From Nitrospira sp. (GTDB lineage Bacteria; Nitrospirota; Nitrospiria; Nitrospirales; Nitrospiraceae), in the NCBI GenBank assembly GCA_018242725.1, contig JAFEBI010000021.1, positions 114,312 to 178,311 on the forward strand: a DNA stretch of 64,000 bases, in the 5' to 3' direction. Below are positions 52,146 through 61,505 of this stretch, one piece after another. Every line of letters starts with the position of its first letter. The stretch's first letter is position 1. The position numbers and the translations under genes were made by a program. The notes beneath the pieces were generated by a model that saw only the letters and a list, made by a program, of their open reading frames with translations, did no database searches and was not told the origin of the DNA.

Positions 52146-52886
52146 ATGGCTTCGTATCATCGCCTCACTCCTTACCACTCACTCCTCACGATTTTGTTGT
52201 TGCTCGGACTGACGACGGGCTGTTCCAATGTCATCCGCTCTGGGCTTATGAACAGCAACACCATCTTTCTCGATCCGAACACCGCCAGAACCGTCTACAC
52301 CCAACTTCGAAACGCGTCTGAAAATCAGCTGGTGACGTTGAACGAGGTGAACAACAAGCTGACGACAAAGGGCTATCAATTGGTTCAGGATCCGGAACAG
52401 GCCAATTACTGGATCCAGGCCAAGGTCATCTATTGCCGTAAGGCGGCCGATGCGGTGACGCCGGAGGCGGTCGCCAAAGCCGGCCCCGGCGCCGGTATTA
52501 GCAGCGGCGGCACCTCAATGATGGCCGCCGGCGGTGATGAGTCGGGCATGGGCATGGCCGGGATGCCGAACATGGGTGCCATGATGAGGCAAGCCATGGC
52601 CATGAGCGGTGGGGGAGGAGGATTCGGCGGCATGGCCAGCTTTCCCGGTCTGCAGCCCCCGCCCAAGGAAGATGGCGTGACCTACCTGTGTGTGGCGGAT
52701 GTTCAAATAACCGATCGAAAGCTCGGCAAATCAATCGGTCGGCCAGCCGGTGGTCAGGCATCGGGCGGTGAAAAGGTGCAACTGATGAGAATGGTCGGCC
52801 ACGCACGCCAAAAAAGTTTAGATATTCCTGAAGCAACACCGATCGTTCAGGAGAAGATCGCCACCGGGATTGCAGGACTGTTCTAG
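52146..52886 (+). CDS. TraT-like lipoprotein
   Basis: This 246-residue paralogue of the preceding gene keeps a lipoprotein signal with lipobox LTTGC. Family landmarks are MNSNTIFLDPNTARTVYTQL, NKLTTKGYQLVQDPEQANYW and the ending IPEATPIVQEKIATGIAGLF. The middle carries a long Gly/Met/Ala-rich segment (about 110-160), more extreme than in the first copy. It starts two bases after the first copy ends, so the pair is one operon, formed by tandem duplication and divergence. Likely outer-membrane anchored; function inferred only from family. Confidence 0.78.
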   Translation: MASYHRLTPYHSLLTILLLLGLTTGCSNVIRSGLMNSNTIFLDPNTARTVYTQLRNASENQLVTLNEVNNKLTTKGYQLVQDPEQANYWIQAKVIYCRKAADAVTPEAVAKAGPGAGISSGGTSMMAAGGDESGMGMAGMPNMGAMMRQAMAMSGGGGGFGGMASFPGLQPPPKEDGVTYLCVADVQITDRKLGKSIGRPAGGQASGGEKVQLMRMVGHARQKSLDIPEATPIVQEKIATGIAGLF

Positions 52887-53019
52887 TGCCTGTTCGTTTT
52901 CTTGCTACCTTCGTTATGTTTGGGAAATGCGATTGGGCACTAAAGGGATAGTAATGGGCAGATCCGGCTCTTGTGCGGATCGGTCTAAATATACTTAGAG
53001 ATCATACAAAGGAGTTCCA

Positions 53020-53661
53020 GTGCCAGCCAATCTTCCATACGTTGCATCGCCAGGATCGATCAAGACGGCTCTGGAAAAGATTCGTACTGCGGCGACACCT
53101 GAGCGGGTGACCAAGGATTTCGTAACGACGGTTCTCCAGATCAAAGGCGGCACAGGAGGGAACATTACTCCATTTCTCAAGCGCCTCGGTTTTGTCGCAT
53201 CCGATGGAGCACCAACCGATCTCTATCGCAAGTTCCGTAACTCAGCGACTGGCGGTGCGGCAGTCGCTGATGCGATTAGGATCGGTTACAAGGATCTCCT
53301 CCAAGCAAACGAGTACTTCTACAGACTCTCAGACAAGGATCTGCTCGCTCTGATCGTTCAAGTAACTGGAGTGGAGGCAGATAATAGAGCAGCCGCACTC
53401 ACCCTGTCTGCTATCAAGATGCTGAAGGGTTTCGCCAGCTTTGATGGGGTTGAGCAATCAAGCGACATACGAGAGCAGCAGATAATCCCCGAGCCCGCAC
53501 CCAAGACAGTCAATCTCCCAGTTTTGCCACCAGGCAACGGCCAATTGGGCCTCAATCTGTCCTACACAATTAACCTAAACCTACCAGCGACCGCAGACCA
53601 AGCAGTGTTCAACGCGATCTTTCGCAGCCTTAAGGAGCATCTGCTTTCTGGCAATGAGTAA
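53020..53661 (+). CDS. DUF5343 protein, partner of a HEPN gene
   Basis: This 213-residue protein is a DUF5343 member: LPYVASPGSIKTALEKIRTA, TPERVTKDFVTTVLQIKGG, ITPFLKRLGFVASDGAPTDL and YRKFRNSATGG follow the family pattern, which suggests paired winged-helix units. A flexible linker leads to a C-terminal strand and helix (LSYTINLNLPATADQAVFNA). GTG 53020 is preceded by AAAGGAG. The stop overlaps the next start by eight bases, tying it to the HEPN gene. DUF5343 genes are often found beside nucleases and defence genes; an antitoxin or target-recognition role is inference. Confidence 0.82.
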   Translation: MPANLPYVASPGSIKTALEKIRTAATPERVTKDFVTTVLQIKGGTGGNITPFLKRLGFVASDGAPTDLYRKFRNSATGGAAVADAIRIGYKDLLQANEYFYRLSDKDLLALIVQVTGVEADNRAAALTLSAIKMLKGFASFDGVEQSSDIREQQIIPEPAPKTVNLPVLPPGNGQLGLNLSYTINLNLPATADQAVFNAIFRSLKEHLLSGNE

Positions 53662-54247
53662 ACGCGCGCTGGAACGTATCAAGGCGTTCGGCATGACAAA
53701 CCAAATGCTCTCTGAGGACTTGAGCCGAGTATCACGGACTTTCAACGTTGAACTCGGACACATACCATCGCTGCCGCAAACCGTCGAGGATGTGTACTAC
53801 CCTCAGTTTGACGCTGCAGTGCGCGCAGAAGCAGCGGCGATGGCCAAGCACTATGAAGTTTTCTATTCCTTGGAGAAGTCGATTAGAGAGCTAGTGGCTC
53901 AAACGATTGAGGTTGCTGAGAAGCGTGAAGACTGGTGGAGTTCATCGCGTGTGCCAACTAATATTCAGACTGACGTCGAAAGTCGAATTCAGAAAGAACT
54001 TGATGCCGGAGTAACCCGACGTTCACTTGATGCGTTGGACTACACAACGTTTGGTGAGCTTTCAGTAATTATCTCGTCGAACTGGGATATCTTCGGGGGC
54101 TTATTCAATAGCAAGAAGGCCGTCGAAAAGGTAATGGCAAGCCTCAACGCACTTCGCAATCCAATTGCGCACTGCAGTCCGCTTGCGGAAGATGAGGAGC
54201 TTCGATTGCAACTGACAGTTCGAGACTGGTTCAGGTTGATGGAGTGA
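53654..54247 (+). CDS. Swt1-type HEPN domain protein, putative RNase toxin
   Basis: This 197-residue helical protein resembles the Swt1-like HEPN domain. The HEPN catalytic motif R-x4-H is present near the C-terminus as RNPIAHC (about residue 176), with the preceding helix VEKVMASLNAL. Many HEPN proteins with this motif are metal-independent RNases in toxin-antitoxin or abortive-infection systems. It overlaps the DUF5343 gene by eight bases. It has no signal or membrane segment. RNase activity is inferred from the motif and context; it could instead be a non-catalytic partner. Confidence 0.75.
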   Translation: MSKRALERIKAFGMTNQMLSEDLSRVSRTFNVELGHIPSLPQTVEDVYYPQFDAAVRAEAAAMAKHYEVFYSLEKSIRELVAQTIEVAEKREDWWSSSRVPTNIQTDVESRIQKELDAGVTRRSLDALDYTTFGELSVIISSNWDIFGGLFNSKKAVEKVMASLNALRNPIAHCSPLAEDEELRLQLTVRDWFRLME

Positions 54248-54542
54248 TCTCTAACAAGTGTCTTGAGCCGCCCGCCGGCCAGTGGCGCTGCCTCGTACCC
54301 TCCCTGCTGCGCGCTATGGCGGCAGTGAGATCATGAGCGTTCGACCCTTCATCTTGGCGCCCCGTCAGCATTTTCCGTGATATCGAGGTCATTTCTTGAC
54401 CTTGCACGTCCTCCGGCCAAGCGAGCAGGAGAGTGTGCAAAATTAAGAACCACTCTACTCGTTTCGCTTCTCCACGGCCTGGTCAACGCAGTGCCAGCCT
54501 TTCCGTCTCGCATCAGTCGGATATTTCGTATATATTCTTCGT

Positions 54543-54860
54543 ATGAGCACAAGTTCTCTCACCCGTGATGAAGCAATTCGACGACTTCACGCCGTTGAGT
54601 CAAAGATTCGGGGCCTTGGTGTTCGTCGGCTGGCACTTTTCGGGTCTGTGCTTCGTAACGAGGCTCGCCCCGACAGTGATGTTGATGTGCTAGTCGAGTT
54701 CGCTCCGAATGAGAAGACATTCGATCGCTTCATGGCGCTGGCGGATCTGCTGGAAGACACGTTGCAGCGCCAGGTCGAAGTGATCACCACGGAGTCCCTC
54801 TCACCGTTTATCGGGCCACACATCTTGGCCGAGGCAACGGATGTCCTTCGAGCCGCGTGA
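54543..54860 (+). CDS. mntA: MntA-type minimal nucleotidyltransferase antitoxin
   Basis: This 105-residue minimal nucleotidyltransferase carries the exact GS-x10-D-x-D motif in GSVLRNEARPDSDVDVLVEF, flanked by the helix VESKIRGLGVRRLALF. In HepT/MntA systems the antitoxin neutralises HepT by adding AMP to a tyrosine next to the HEPN active site. Both metal-binding aspartates are intact. The gene overlaps the hepT start by 20 bases. There is no clear ribosome site ahead of the ATG. Because the adjacent hepT is broken, the antitoxin may be an orphan now. Confidence 0.85.
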   Translation: MSTSSLTRDEAIRRLHAVESKIRGLGVRRLALFGSVLRNEARPDSDVDVLVEFAPNEKTFDRFMALADLLEDTLQRQVEVITTESLSPFIGPHILAEATDVLRAA

Positions 54861-55185
54861 CTATCTGCGGCATATCCTTGCGGAAGTCGAGTATCTCCTC
54901 GATCAGAGTCGGACGCTCACCTATGAGCGATTTGTAGTCGATCAGACGCTGCGACGTGCGTTCGTGCGCAGCTTGGAGATTATCGGCGAAGCAGTGAAGA
55001 ACTTGCCCGCTGAGTTCCGGGTATCGCATCCCGAGGTTGCGTGGCGTCCGATGGCTCAGATGTGAGACCGCCTGATCCACAGTTACTTTGGAGTGGATTA
55101 TCAACTGGTATGGGATGTGGTGTTCGAGAAAATTCCGGAACTGAAGCGTAGCATCCAGCGGATTATTGATTCACAACAAGCGTAG
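54841..55185 (+). pseudogene. hepT: hepT, HEPN toxin broken by a nonsense codon at the catalytic arginine
   Basis: The frame opens at ATG 54841 and runs 74 codons to a TGA (55063-55065), then continues in frame for 39 codons to a TAG at 55183-55185. The two halves join as a normal HepT of about 114 residues: YLRHILAEVEYLLDQS at the start, WRPMAQM before the stop, DRLIHSYFGVDY after it. In intact homologues the stop position is the Arg of the R-x4-H-x-Y active site (RDRLIHSY), and TGA is one C-to-T change from CGA. The toxin is therefore expected to be truncated before its catalytic motif. A sequencing error is possible. Confidence 0.8.
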
Positions 55186-55427
55186 CCATCAAGGTCGGGG
55201 GAGACGTGGAATGACGAGACTCTCACTCGAACCGTTCGCCGGCGCAGCTCATAGTCGCCAGCTTTCTTAGGAAGCTGCAAGGTCAGGCGTGTTCACTTCG
55301 TATCTGAGACCGGATCAGAAAAGTCGGCAGTAAGTCAATCTCGTCCATCCGACTTTGAGACCCTCACCGTTTTGCTCCCCACCTGTTATACTGACCCATC
55401 TCTTCCTTCACTCTGAGGACCAGCCTC

Positions 55428-56885
55428 ATGAGCTCACCAACTTGGGATGAATTTGCCGAACTTGCGTTGAAACGGATTACGGCCTCGGGCGCGGAGTACG
55501 GCGATATCCGCATTCAAGACAGCACCACGGAGCAGATTGAGGGCGAAGATCGTCGCATCGCGTCGATTCGAGATATCCGGGACATCGGCATCGGTATACG
55601 CGTGCTCTATCACGGAGCCTGGGGGTTTGCCGCCAGTTCGATTCTCTCGCTGGAGGAAGTGCCACGTGTCGCGGATCTGGCCGTCGAGATTGCCAAGGGG
55701 TCTGCTTCCGTCGCACTTGAAAAGGTCCGATTAGCTCCGGAGCCGGTTCATTGTGATCGTATCGTGACCCCATATCGCATCAATCCCTTCAGCGTCCCAC
55801 TCGAGAAAAAAACCGACTTGCTGTTGAGTGTGATGGAAACCCTCCACCGGAAGGAGGGAATCGCGCGGAGCAGTGCGAGCCTATGGGCGAGACGAGACCA
55901 GAAATTGTTTGTGTCGACGGAAGGGTCTCACTTGGAGTTTGATCTCTTGGCAGAACAAGGGGACTGTACCGCAACCGCGTTACATGAAGGCCGGTTTGCG
56001 TCACGTAGCTTCAGTACTCCCCATCTGCGCCAAGGTTATGAATTGATCGAGGACGCTGATCTGCAACGAGAAGCGGCGCGGGTTGCTGCTCAAGCGGTTG
56101 AAAAGGTCAAGGCTCCGGCGGTGGATGCCGGGCTGTATGATCTCGTCCTGGATTCCGAGCATCTGTCGCTGACGATTCATGAATCCTGCGGCCATCCGAG
56201 TGAACTTGACCGTGCGTTAGGGTACGAAGCCAATTATGCCGGCACCAGTTTTTTGACAGCGGAGAAATTGGGAACTTTTCGGTATGGCTCTCCAGTGGTG
56301 AACCTCGTGGCTGACAATACTGAATCGGAAACGCTCGCGGCCACCGGATATGACGACGACGGAGTTGCGTGCCAGCAATGGGACGTGATTCGAGACGGGA
56401 TTTTTGTCGGCTACTGTACCAATCGAGAAGTGGCACCGAAAATTGGCGCAACTCGTTCACGTGGGTCCAACCGAGCTGATGGATGGGGCAGTGTCCCTAT
56501 CGTCCGCATTGCCAATATCGGGCTTGAACCAGGGTCGGCGACCGTCGAGCAACTGATTGCCGATGTGACACGAGGCATCTACATCGAAGGCCATGGTTCA
56601 TACAGCATTGATCAGCGGCGGTACAATTTCCAGTTCGGCGGGGACGCGTTCTGGCTGATTGAAAACGGTCGGCGAACTCGTATGGTGCGGGACGTAATCT
56701 ACCATGGGATCACGCCGGAGTTCTGGAACAGCTGCGACGGCGTGGCGGATCGATCGGCTCGTCGCCGGTACGGATTCATCACGTGTGGCAAAGGACAGCC
56801 GGGTCAGTCGGGCTGGATGACCCATGCCGCGTCACCCGCGAGATTTCGACAGGTTCAGGTGATCAGGGGAGAAGGACAGGCATGA
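55428..56885 (+). CDS. tldD: TldD-family metalloprotease subunit
   Basis: This 485-residue protein is the catalytic subunit of the TldD/TldE heterodimeric metalloprotease. The zinc motif H-E-x3-H is present in TIHESCGHPSELDR (about residue 243), followed by the family segment GYEANYAGTSFLT and a VACQQWDVIRDGIFVGY strand pair. TldD/E cleaves unfolded peptides and matures some ribosomally made natural products and antitoxins. GAGGACC lies ahead of the ATG. Its stop overlaps the tldE start (ATGA), as usual for this pair. No precursor-peptide gene was recognised nearby. Confidence 0.93.
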   Translation: MSSPTWDEFAELALKRITASGAEYGDIRIQDSTTEQIEGEDRRIASIRDIRDIGIGIRVLYHGAWGFAASSILSLEEVPRVADLAVEIAKGSASVALEKVRLAPEPVHCDRIVTPYRINPFSVPLEKKTDLLLSVMETLHRKEGIARSSASLWARRDQKLFVSTEGSHLEFDLLAEQGDCTATALHEGRFASRSFSTPHLRQGYELIEDADLQREAARVAAQAVEKVKAPAVDAGLYDLVLDSEHLSLTIHESCGHPSELDRALGYEANYAGTSFLTAEKLGTFRYGSPVVNLVADNTESETLAATGYDDDGVACQQWDVIRDGIFVGYCTNREVAPKIGATRSRGSNRADGWGSVPIVRIANIGLEPGSATVEQLIADVTRGIYIEGHGSYSIDQRRYNFQFGGDAFWLIENGRRTRMVRDVIYHGITPEFWNSCDGVADRSARRRYGFITCGKGQPGQSGWMTHAASPARFRQVQVIRGEGQA

Positions 56886-58225
56886 CCGCCGCGAACGGGA
56901 AGTCTTGGCCACACATGACGAGTCGTGAGGAGTTTCGCTTTCTCAGTGATCTTGTCTTTACACGCTCGTCTGCTGATCATACGATGGTCAGCCTTCATGA
57001 CCACCATGCCGGAACCACTCGATTCGCCAACAATCAGGTTGTGCAAAACGTCGATATGAGGCGCGGGACACTCTCTGTGAGTGTCGCATGTGATGGGCGG
57101 AGAGGAACGGCCAGCACAACGGATTTCACGGCTGGTGCGATTCAGGACGCCGTGACTCGAGCTGAGCGGATTGCCAGAGTCTCTCCGGTCGATCCGGAAT
57201 ACCTTCCCCCACCGGACCCCTACGCATTTGCCTTGCGAGCGACGGCAAAGCCCGAGACTGCTGGGGCGGGGCCGGCCCGCCGTCTGGAGTACACCAACGA
57301 AGCGATCAGTCAGTGCCGGATGGAAAATCTGATGGCGGCAGGGGTGGTGTCGTCCTCGATGACGGCGGTCGGGATTGCCGCGAACAATGGGCTCTTCGGC
57401 TATGAGCAGCGGGGGGATGCCAGGTTTAGTCTGACCGTGCAAGCCGGAGAGGCAACAGGCTGGAGTGCTGCCGCACACCGATCGATTGATCACTTAAAGG
57501 TTCAAGAGCGGACATTGGTCGCGATTAAGAAAGCCAAGTCCGGCCGTGATGTGCAAGAGCTCTCACCAGGGACGTATCCTGTGATCCTTGAGCCGGCGGC
57601 GGTGGCCGGCCTGTGGACATGGCTGATGTGGTCGCTCGATGCCAAATCCTATTCGAAGGGAACAAGTCCATTTGCAGGGAAGCTGGGACGCCTCATCGTG
57701 GATGAACGATTGAGTCTCCGGAATAGTCCAGATCATCCCGATCTGCTAGGCGAGGGATTTACTGCGGATGGTTTACCGAGTCTTGCATCAGTCTGGATTG
57801 AGCATGGAGTCTTGCGACAGCTGGCCCACAACCGGTTTACGGCCAAGACCAATGGTGTGGATCCCATCCCGACTCTGGACGCCCCGGGCTTATCCGTAGA
57901 GGGACTTCCAGTGGCCTCCATTCAGGACCTGGTGAAGAATTCAGAGCGGGCGATTCTCGTCACGAATTTTTGGTACATCCGGCCTGTGAATCATCGCAAC
58001 CTGTTGTTGACCGGTATGACACGAGATGGGACCTTTCTTGTGGAGAAAGGGGAGGTGGTGTCTGCCGTGAAGAACTTCCGCTTTCATGAAAGCCCGCTCA
58101 TGGCATTTCGGCAGGTTGAGGCCTGGACGCGTCCGATGGAAGCCGTGAACTCGGAAATAGGCAAAATGCTCGTCCCTGCCATGGTCTTGCCACGATTTAC
58201 CTTCTCCAGCATGACCCGGTTCTAG
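56882..58225 (+). CDS. tldE: TldE/PmbA-family protease partner
   Basis: This 447-residue partner lacks the H-E-x3-H zinc motif of TldD, as expected for TldE/PmbA. Shared fold segments are GTTRFANNQVVQNVDMR at the start, PVILEPAAVAGLWTWLMW in the middle, and NHRNLLLTGMTRDGTFLVEKGE near the end. The ATG at 56882 forms an ATGA overlap with tldD; the frame extends upstream inside tldD but that part is only its shadow. It provides the second half of the peptidase chamber. Confidence 0.92.
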   Translation: MTAANGKSWPHMTSREEFRFLSDLVFTRSSADHTMVSLHDHHAGTTRFANNQVVQNVDMRRGTLSVSVACDGRRGTASTTDFTAGAIQDAVTRAERIARVSPVDPEYLPPPDPYAFALRATAKPETAGAGPARRLEYTNEAISQCRMENLMAAGVVSSSMTAVGIAANNGLFGYEQRGDARFSLTVQAGEATGWSAAAHRSIDHLKVQERTLVAIKKAKSGRDVQELSPGTYPVILEPAAVAGLWTWLMWSLDAKSYSKGTSPFAGKLGRLIVDERLSLRNSPDHPDLLGEGFTADGLPSLASVWIEHGVLRQLAHNRFTAKTNGVDPIPTLDAPGLSVEGLPVASIQDLVKNSERAILVTNFWYIRPVNHRNLLLTGMTRDGTFLVEKGEVVSAVKNFRFHESPLMAFRQVEAWTRPMEAVNSEIGKMLVPAMVLPRFTFSSMTRF

Positions 58226-58347
58226 CTAACTAGTTATGAATGCGAATGTATTTTAGTCTCAGCTGAATAAAAAGGTTGACTCTTGACGCGATGAGGAGTA
58301 GGTACATTAATTGTAAGTGACTAGGTCCGAATGAAGGGGTCCGCCAG

Positions 58348-59016
58348 ATGCCTCCTCGCTTCAATAAAGAACCCATCAACTTAATCCATCGGATTCCCTC
58401 TCAAAAGCAGATTGATGAAGCACGACCAGTGCCTCCGGCATATGGCCAAGTGCTACTTCAGGCAGGGGCACTCTGTCTCAGCAAAGTGCGTAATTTCTTT
58501 ACGCATGTGGTCCGCTATGTGGGGGATACCTCTGCCCGAGTCAAGAAGCCGCTTGCGCTGCCGGATTGGACAAAAGAACGGTTTGAGACAATTGAACGCT
58601 TTGGTGGGCAGGGTGTGGGACGAGTGAACGTGGTTGAGGAACAGGCACAGGTCGCAGCGACTTCCTTGGCACCAAACGTCACGATTCTCCAAACCCCAAC
58701 GCCTGTTCAGTCAGGAGAAGTTGCCGACCTCCGAGCCTGCTTGGTCGGACAACAGGATGAGATTGCCCGGCTGACGTCGCATATTCAAGAGTTGACCTCG
58801 CTGGTGAGTGCCCAGCAACAGGTCCTTGTTCATTTAGGAAAAGAACTCGAAACGGGAGAGTTTTCAGCCACATCCAACGGAACAGCGGCTGCGACAGTGA
58901 AGAGAAATCGTGTTGGTCGAAAAAAGCCGGCTGTTGGTGAAGCGCAAACTCACCCGCAAGGAAATGAACATCCGTTTCCCCATCAGGACGCTGAAGGCCC
59001 GTCACTCAACCTCTAG
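58348..59016 (+). CDS. unknown protein with predicted coiled coil
   Basis: This 222-residue protein was not recognised. It opens with a polar segment, then a helical region (YGQVLLQAGALCLSKVRNFF) and a predicted coiled coil around residues 128-168 (EVADLRACLVGQQDEIARLT, then SHIQELTSLVSAQQQVLVHL). The last 50 residues are basic, Gly/Pro-rich and probably disordered (VKRNRVGRKKP). AAGGGGTC precedes the ATG. The coil suggests self-association, and the basic tail could bind nucleic acid; neither is shown. It stands alone downstream of tldE. Confidence 0.6.
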   Translation: MPPRFNKEPINLIHRIPSQKQIDEARPVPPAYGQVLLQAGALCLSKVRNFFTHVVRYVGDTSARVKKPLALPDWTKERFETIERFGGQGVGRVNVVEEQAQVAATSLAPNVTILQTPTPVQSGEVADLRACLVGQQDEIARLTSHIQELTSLVSAQQQVLVHLGKELETGEFSATSNGTAAATVKRNRVGRKKPAVGEAQTHPQGNEHPFPHQDAEGPSLNL

Positions 59017-59162
59017 CGCTAAACCTTCATCGGTTTTCCTGCCCGTCTCCTGATTTCAATTTCCTGGCAAGTAAACACGAGCCCAGTTCATGAGTCATGG
59101 CAAGATGGGGCTTGTGTTCCCTCATCCTCTAGTCAGGTACTGGTCTCGTCTGCTAAGAATCA

Positions 59163-60800
59163 ATGATGATAACTCGTCGACTCGCCTCCTGTGTCACACT
59201 CTGTCTTAGTCTATCTGTCCTAGAGTCGGCGAGGGCAGGTGAACACGCTGCGAGTCGAGTCCCTCTCTTCGAGAATCTCGGGACTCTGCACCACCCAATC
59301 ACCACCCATTCTAAGGAAGCACAGCGCTATTTCGACCAAGGTTTGCGGCTTGCGTACGGTTTTAACCATGAGGAGGCGATACTCGCGTTTGAGGAAGCAG
59401 CGAGGCTTGATCCTTCTGCCGCAATGGCCTACTGGGGCATCGCACTTGCGCTCGGGCCAAATATCAACGCCGCCATGGACAAGACAGATGAGCGCCGAGC
59501 CTGGGAGGCCTTGCAGAAAGCCCGATCCTATAGTGCCCATGTGACCCTCGCCGAACAAGCCTATATCACTGCCATCAGCAAGCGTAACAGCCAGAAGGGG
59601 CCCACACGAGCGCTGCTGGATAAAGCCTATGCGGATGCGATGCGAACCCTCTGGAAACAATTTCCGGAGGATCCCGATGCCGGAGTCTTATTTGCCGAAG
59701 CCCTCATGGATCTCCATCCCTGGGACCTCTGGACGATCGCTGGTAAACCGAAGTCGGGCACCGAGGAAATTATCTCAACGTTGGAAAAGGTGCTTGCAAA
59801 AGTTCCGAATCATCCTGGGGCCTGTCACTACTACATCCATGCCATGGAAGCGTCACCGACACCGGAACGGGCCTTGGATTGTGCGGAACGATTACCTGGG
59901 CTGATGCCCGGCGCTGGTCATCTCGTCCATATGCCTGCGCATATCCAGATGCGACTCGGTCGGTATCATGAAGCTGCGGAACGAAATGCCCAGGCGGTAG
60001 AAGTCGATCGGCGTTATCTGGCAGGGAGACCGTCAACCGGAGACTATGCGGACGGCTATTATACGCACAATCTCCATTTTCTTTGGGCGTCATTGGCAAT
60101 GGAGGGACGGAGTGTTGAAGCTCTCAGGATTGCTCGGCAACTTACGGAAACGATTACGGAAGAAGCACGGAAGGATCCTTGGAAGGAACTGTACTTGCCG
60201 GTGCCTTTGTGGTCGATGATCCGCTTTGGGCTATGGGCAGAATTGCTGCGCGAATTACCTCCACCCAACACATTACGATTGAAACAGGCGATCTGGCGCT
60301 TGGGACGAGGCATGGCGTCAGTGGCATCTGGCCGGATACCCGGCGCGGAGGGAGAGCATGCCGCATTGGTGATGTTGGCCAAGCGGTTCAGCCGGAACAA
60401 AACCACGGAAGAACAAAGCATACGGGCACTTATTCAAATTGCCGAACGACTACTGGCTGGGGAACTTGCAGCCCATCGCAAGCAATATGATGTGGCGGTC
60501 AGGGCCCTTCATGAAGCCATCAAATTGGAAGACGCCCTGCCGTACTCGGAACCACCGTTCTGGCCCATTCCGGTTCGGCACTATCTTGGGGTGGTCTTGC
60601 AGAAGGCTGGGCAATCTCACGAAGCCGAGTCCGTCTATCGAGCGGATCTGATCAAAAATCCGCACAACGGATGGGCTCAGTACGGGTTGATGCAGAGCCT
60701 TCGCGCTCAGCATAAAGATCGTGAAGCGAACGAGGTTGAGAAGCAATGGAAGCGGGCATGGGCACATGCAGATGTGACTCTGGTCGCGTCTCGGTTTTGA
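59163..60800 (+). CDS. exported TPR-repeat protein
   Basis: This 545-residue protein has a signal peptide (core LASCVTLCLSLSVLESARA) and a TPR array. The first hairpin is QRYFDQGLRLAYGFNHEEAI, followed by LAFEEAARLDPSAAMAYWGI and a second group starting AEQAYITAISKRNSQKGPTR. The final repeat region includes HYLGVVLQKAGQSHEAESVY. A conserved HYYIHAMEASPTPERAL segment recurs in a widely distributed family of secreted TPR proteins of unknown function. A second ATG immediately follows the first. It probably acts as a periplasmic protein-interaction scaffold; no operon partner is closely linked. Confidence 0.8.
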   Translation: MMITRRLASCVTLCLSLSVLESARAGEHAASRVPLFENLGTLHHPITTHSKEAQRYFDQGLRLAYGFNHEEAILAFEEAARLDPSAAMAYWGIALALGPNINAAMDKTDERRAWEALQKARSYSAHVTLAEQAYITAISKRNSQKGPTRALLDKAYADAMRTLWKQFPEDPDAGVLFAEALMDLHPWDLWTIAGKPKSGTEEIISTLEKVLAKVPNHPGACHYYIHAMEASPTPERALDCAERLPGLMPGAGHLVHMPAHIQMRLGRYHEAAERNAQAVEVDRRYLAGRPSTGDYADGYYTHNLHFLWASLAMEGRSVEALRIARQLTETITEEARKDPWKELYLPVPLWSMIRFGLWAELLRELPPPNTLRLKQAIWRLGRGMASVASGRIPGAEGEHAALVMLAKRFSRNKTTEEQSIRALIQIAERLLAGELAAHRKQYDVAVRALHEAIKLEDALPYSEPPFWPIPVRHYLGVVLQKAGQSHEAESVYRADLIKNPHNGWAQYGLMQSLRAQHKDREANEVEKQWKRAWAHADVTLVASRF

Positions 60801-60830
60801 GAGGATAGATAGACAGAGGTGGAGGTAGGG

Positions 60831-61373
60831 ATGCGATTTGTCGTTGGAGTGATGGGACCAGCTAAGGCACCCAAAAAGGATCTCGATAACGCGCGAATCC
60901 TTGGCGAGTTTATTGCGCGGCGTGGCTGGGTGGTGCTGACGGGGGGAAAAGACGTAGGCGTCATGGAAGCCGCTTGTGAAGGCGCCAAACGGGTCGGGGG
61001 CAGCCTGACCATCGGTATCTTACCGACGGCGAAGGACAAAGTGTCTCGACATGTCGACGTGTCCATCATTACCGAAATGGGCAGTGGTCGGAACAACATC
61101 AACGTGTTGACCAGCCATGTTGTGGTGGTGTGCGGATTGAGCGGGTCCGGGACCGTTTCCGAAGTGGCTCTGGCGGTCAAGGCGGGGAAACCCGTCATTC
61201 TCGTCGCGGCGTCGGAGGCGGACGTGACTTTCTTCCGCAAACTCGACAAGCGATTGGTCAATGCGGCCGATACGCCGGAGAAGGCGATTGAGCTCATCAT
61301 GAAGTTGATGGACAAACGGCAACAGCGGGGACACCGTACGGGGCAGAAAATATACGGCTATCTGCCGGTCTAG
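60831..61373 (+). CDS. LOG-like Rossmann protein (TIGR00725 type)
   Basis: This 180-residue Rossmann-fold protein starts MRFVVGVMGP and shows a nucleotide-binding GGKDVGVMEAACEGAKR loop and the ADK-like LSGSGTVSEVALAVKAGKP motif. It belongs to the SLOG/lysine-decarboxylase-like superfamily, nearer to the TIGR00725 group than to cytokinin-activating LOG enzymes, since the classical PGGxGTxxE motif reads GLSGSGTVSE. ATG 60831 is preferred because GGAGGT lies five bases upstream; a GTG at 60819 is in frame. Some SLOG proteins sense nucleotide signals; the role here is unknown. Confidence 0.78.
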   Translation: MRFVVGVMGPAKAPKKDLDNARILGEFIARRGWVVLTGGKDVGVMEAACEGAKRVGGSLTIGILPTAKDKVSRHVDVSIITEMGSGRNNINVLTSHVVVVCGLSGSGTVSEVALAVKAGKPVILVAASEADVTFFRKLDKRLVNAADTPEKAIELIMKLMDKRQQRGHRTGQKIYGYLPV

Positions 61374-61505
61374 AGGAGCAACCGGAGAATGCGCAGCTCA
61401 GCTCATTTCCGGTTCGAGTGATGCAACTGCGATCCCACGAGGCGCCTCGTCGGGTGATGTAAGAATGGAGCCTCTGGGACGACGATGAGGGAGGAGGATA
61501 CCAAC

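Noticed and set aside
55063..55065. TGA in hepT read as selenocysteine
   Set aside because: The position aligns with a conserved arginine rather than cysteine, no SECIS-like hairpin is evident, and selO here uses Cys, so a nonsense change is the simpler reading.
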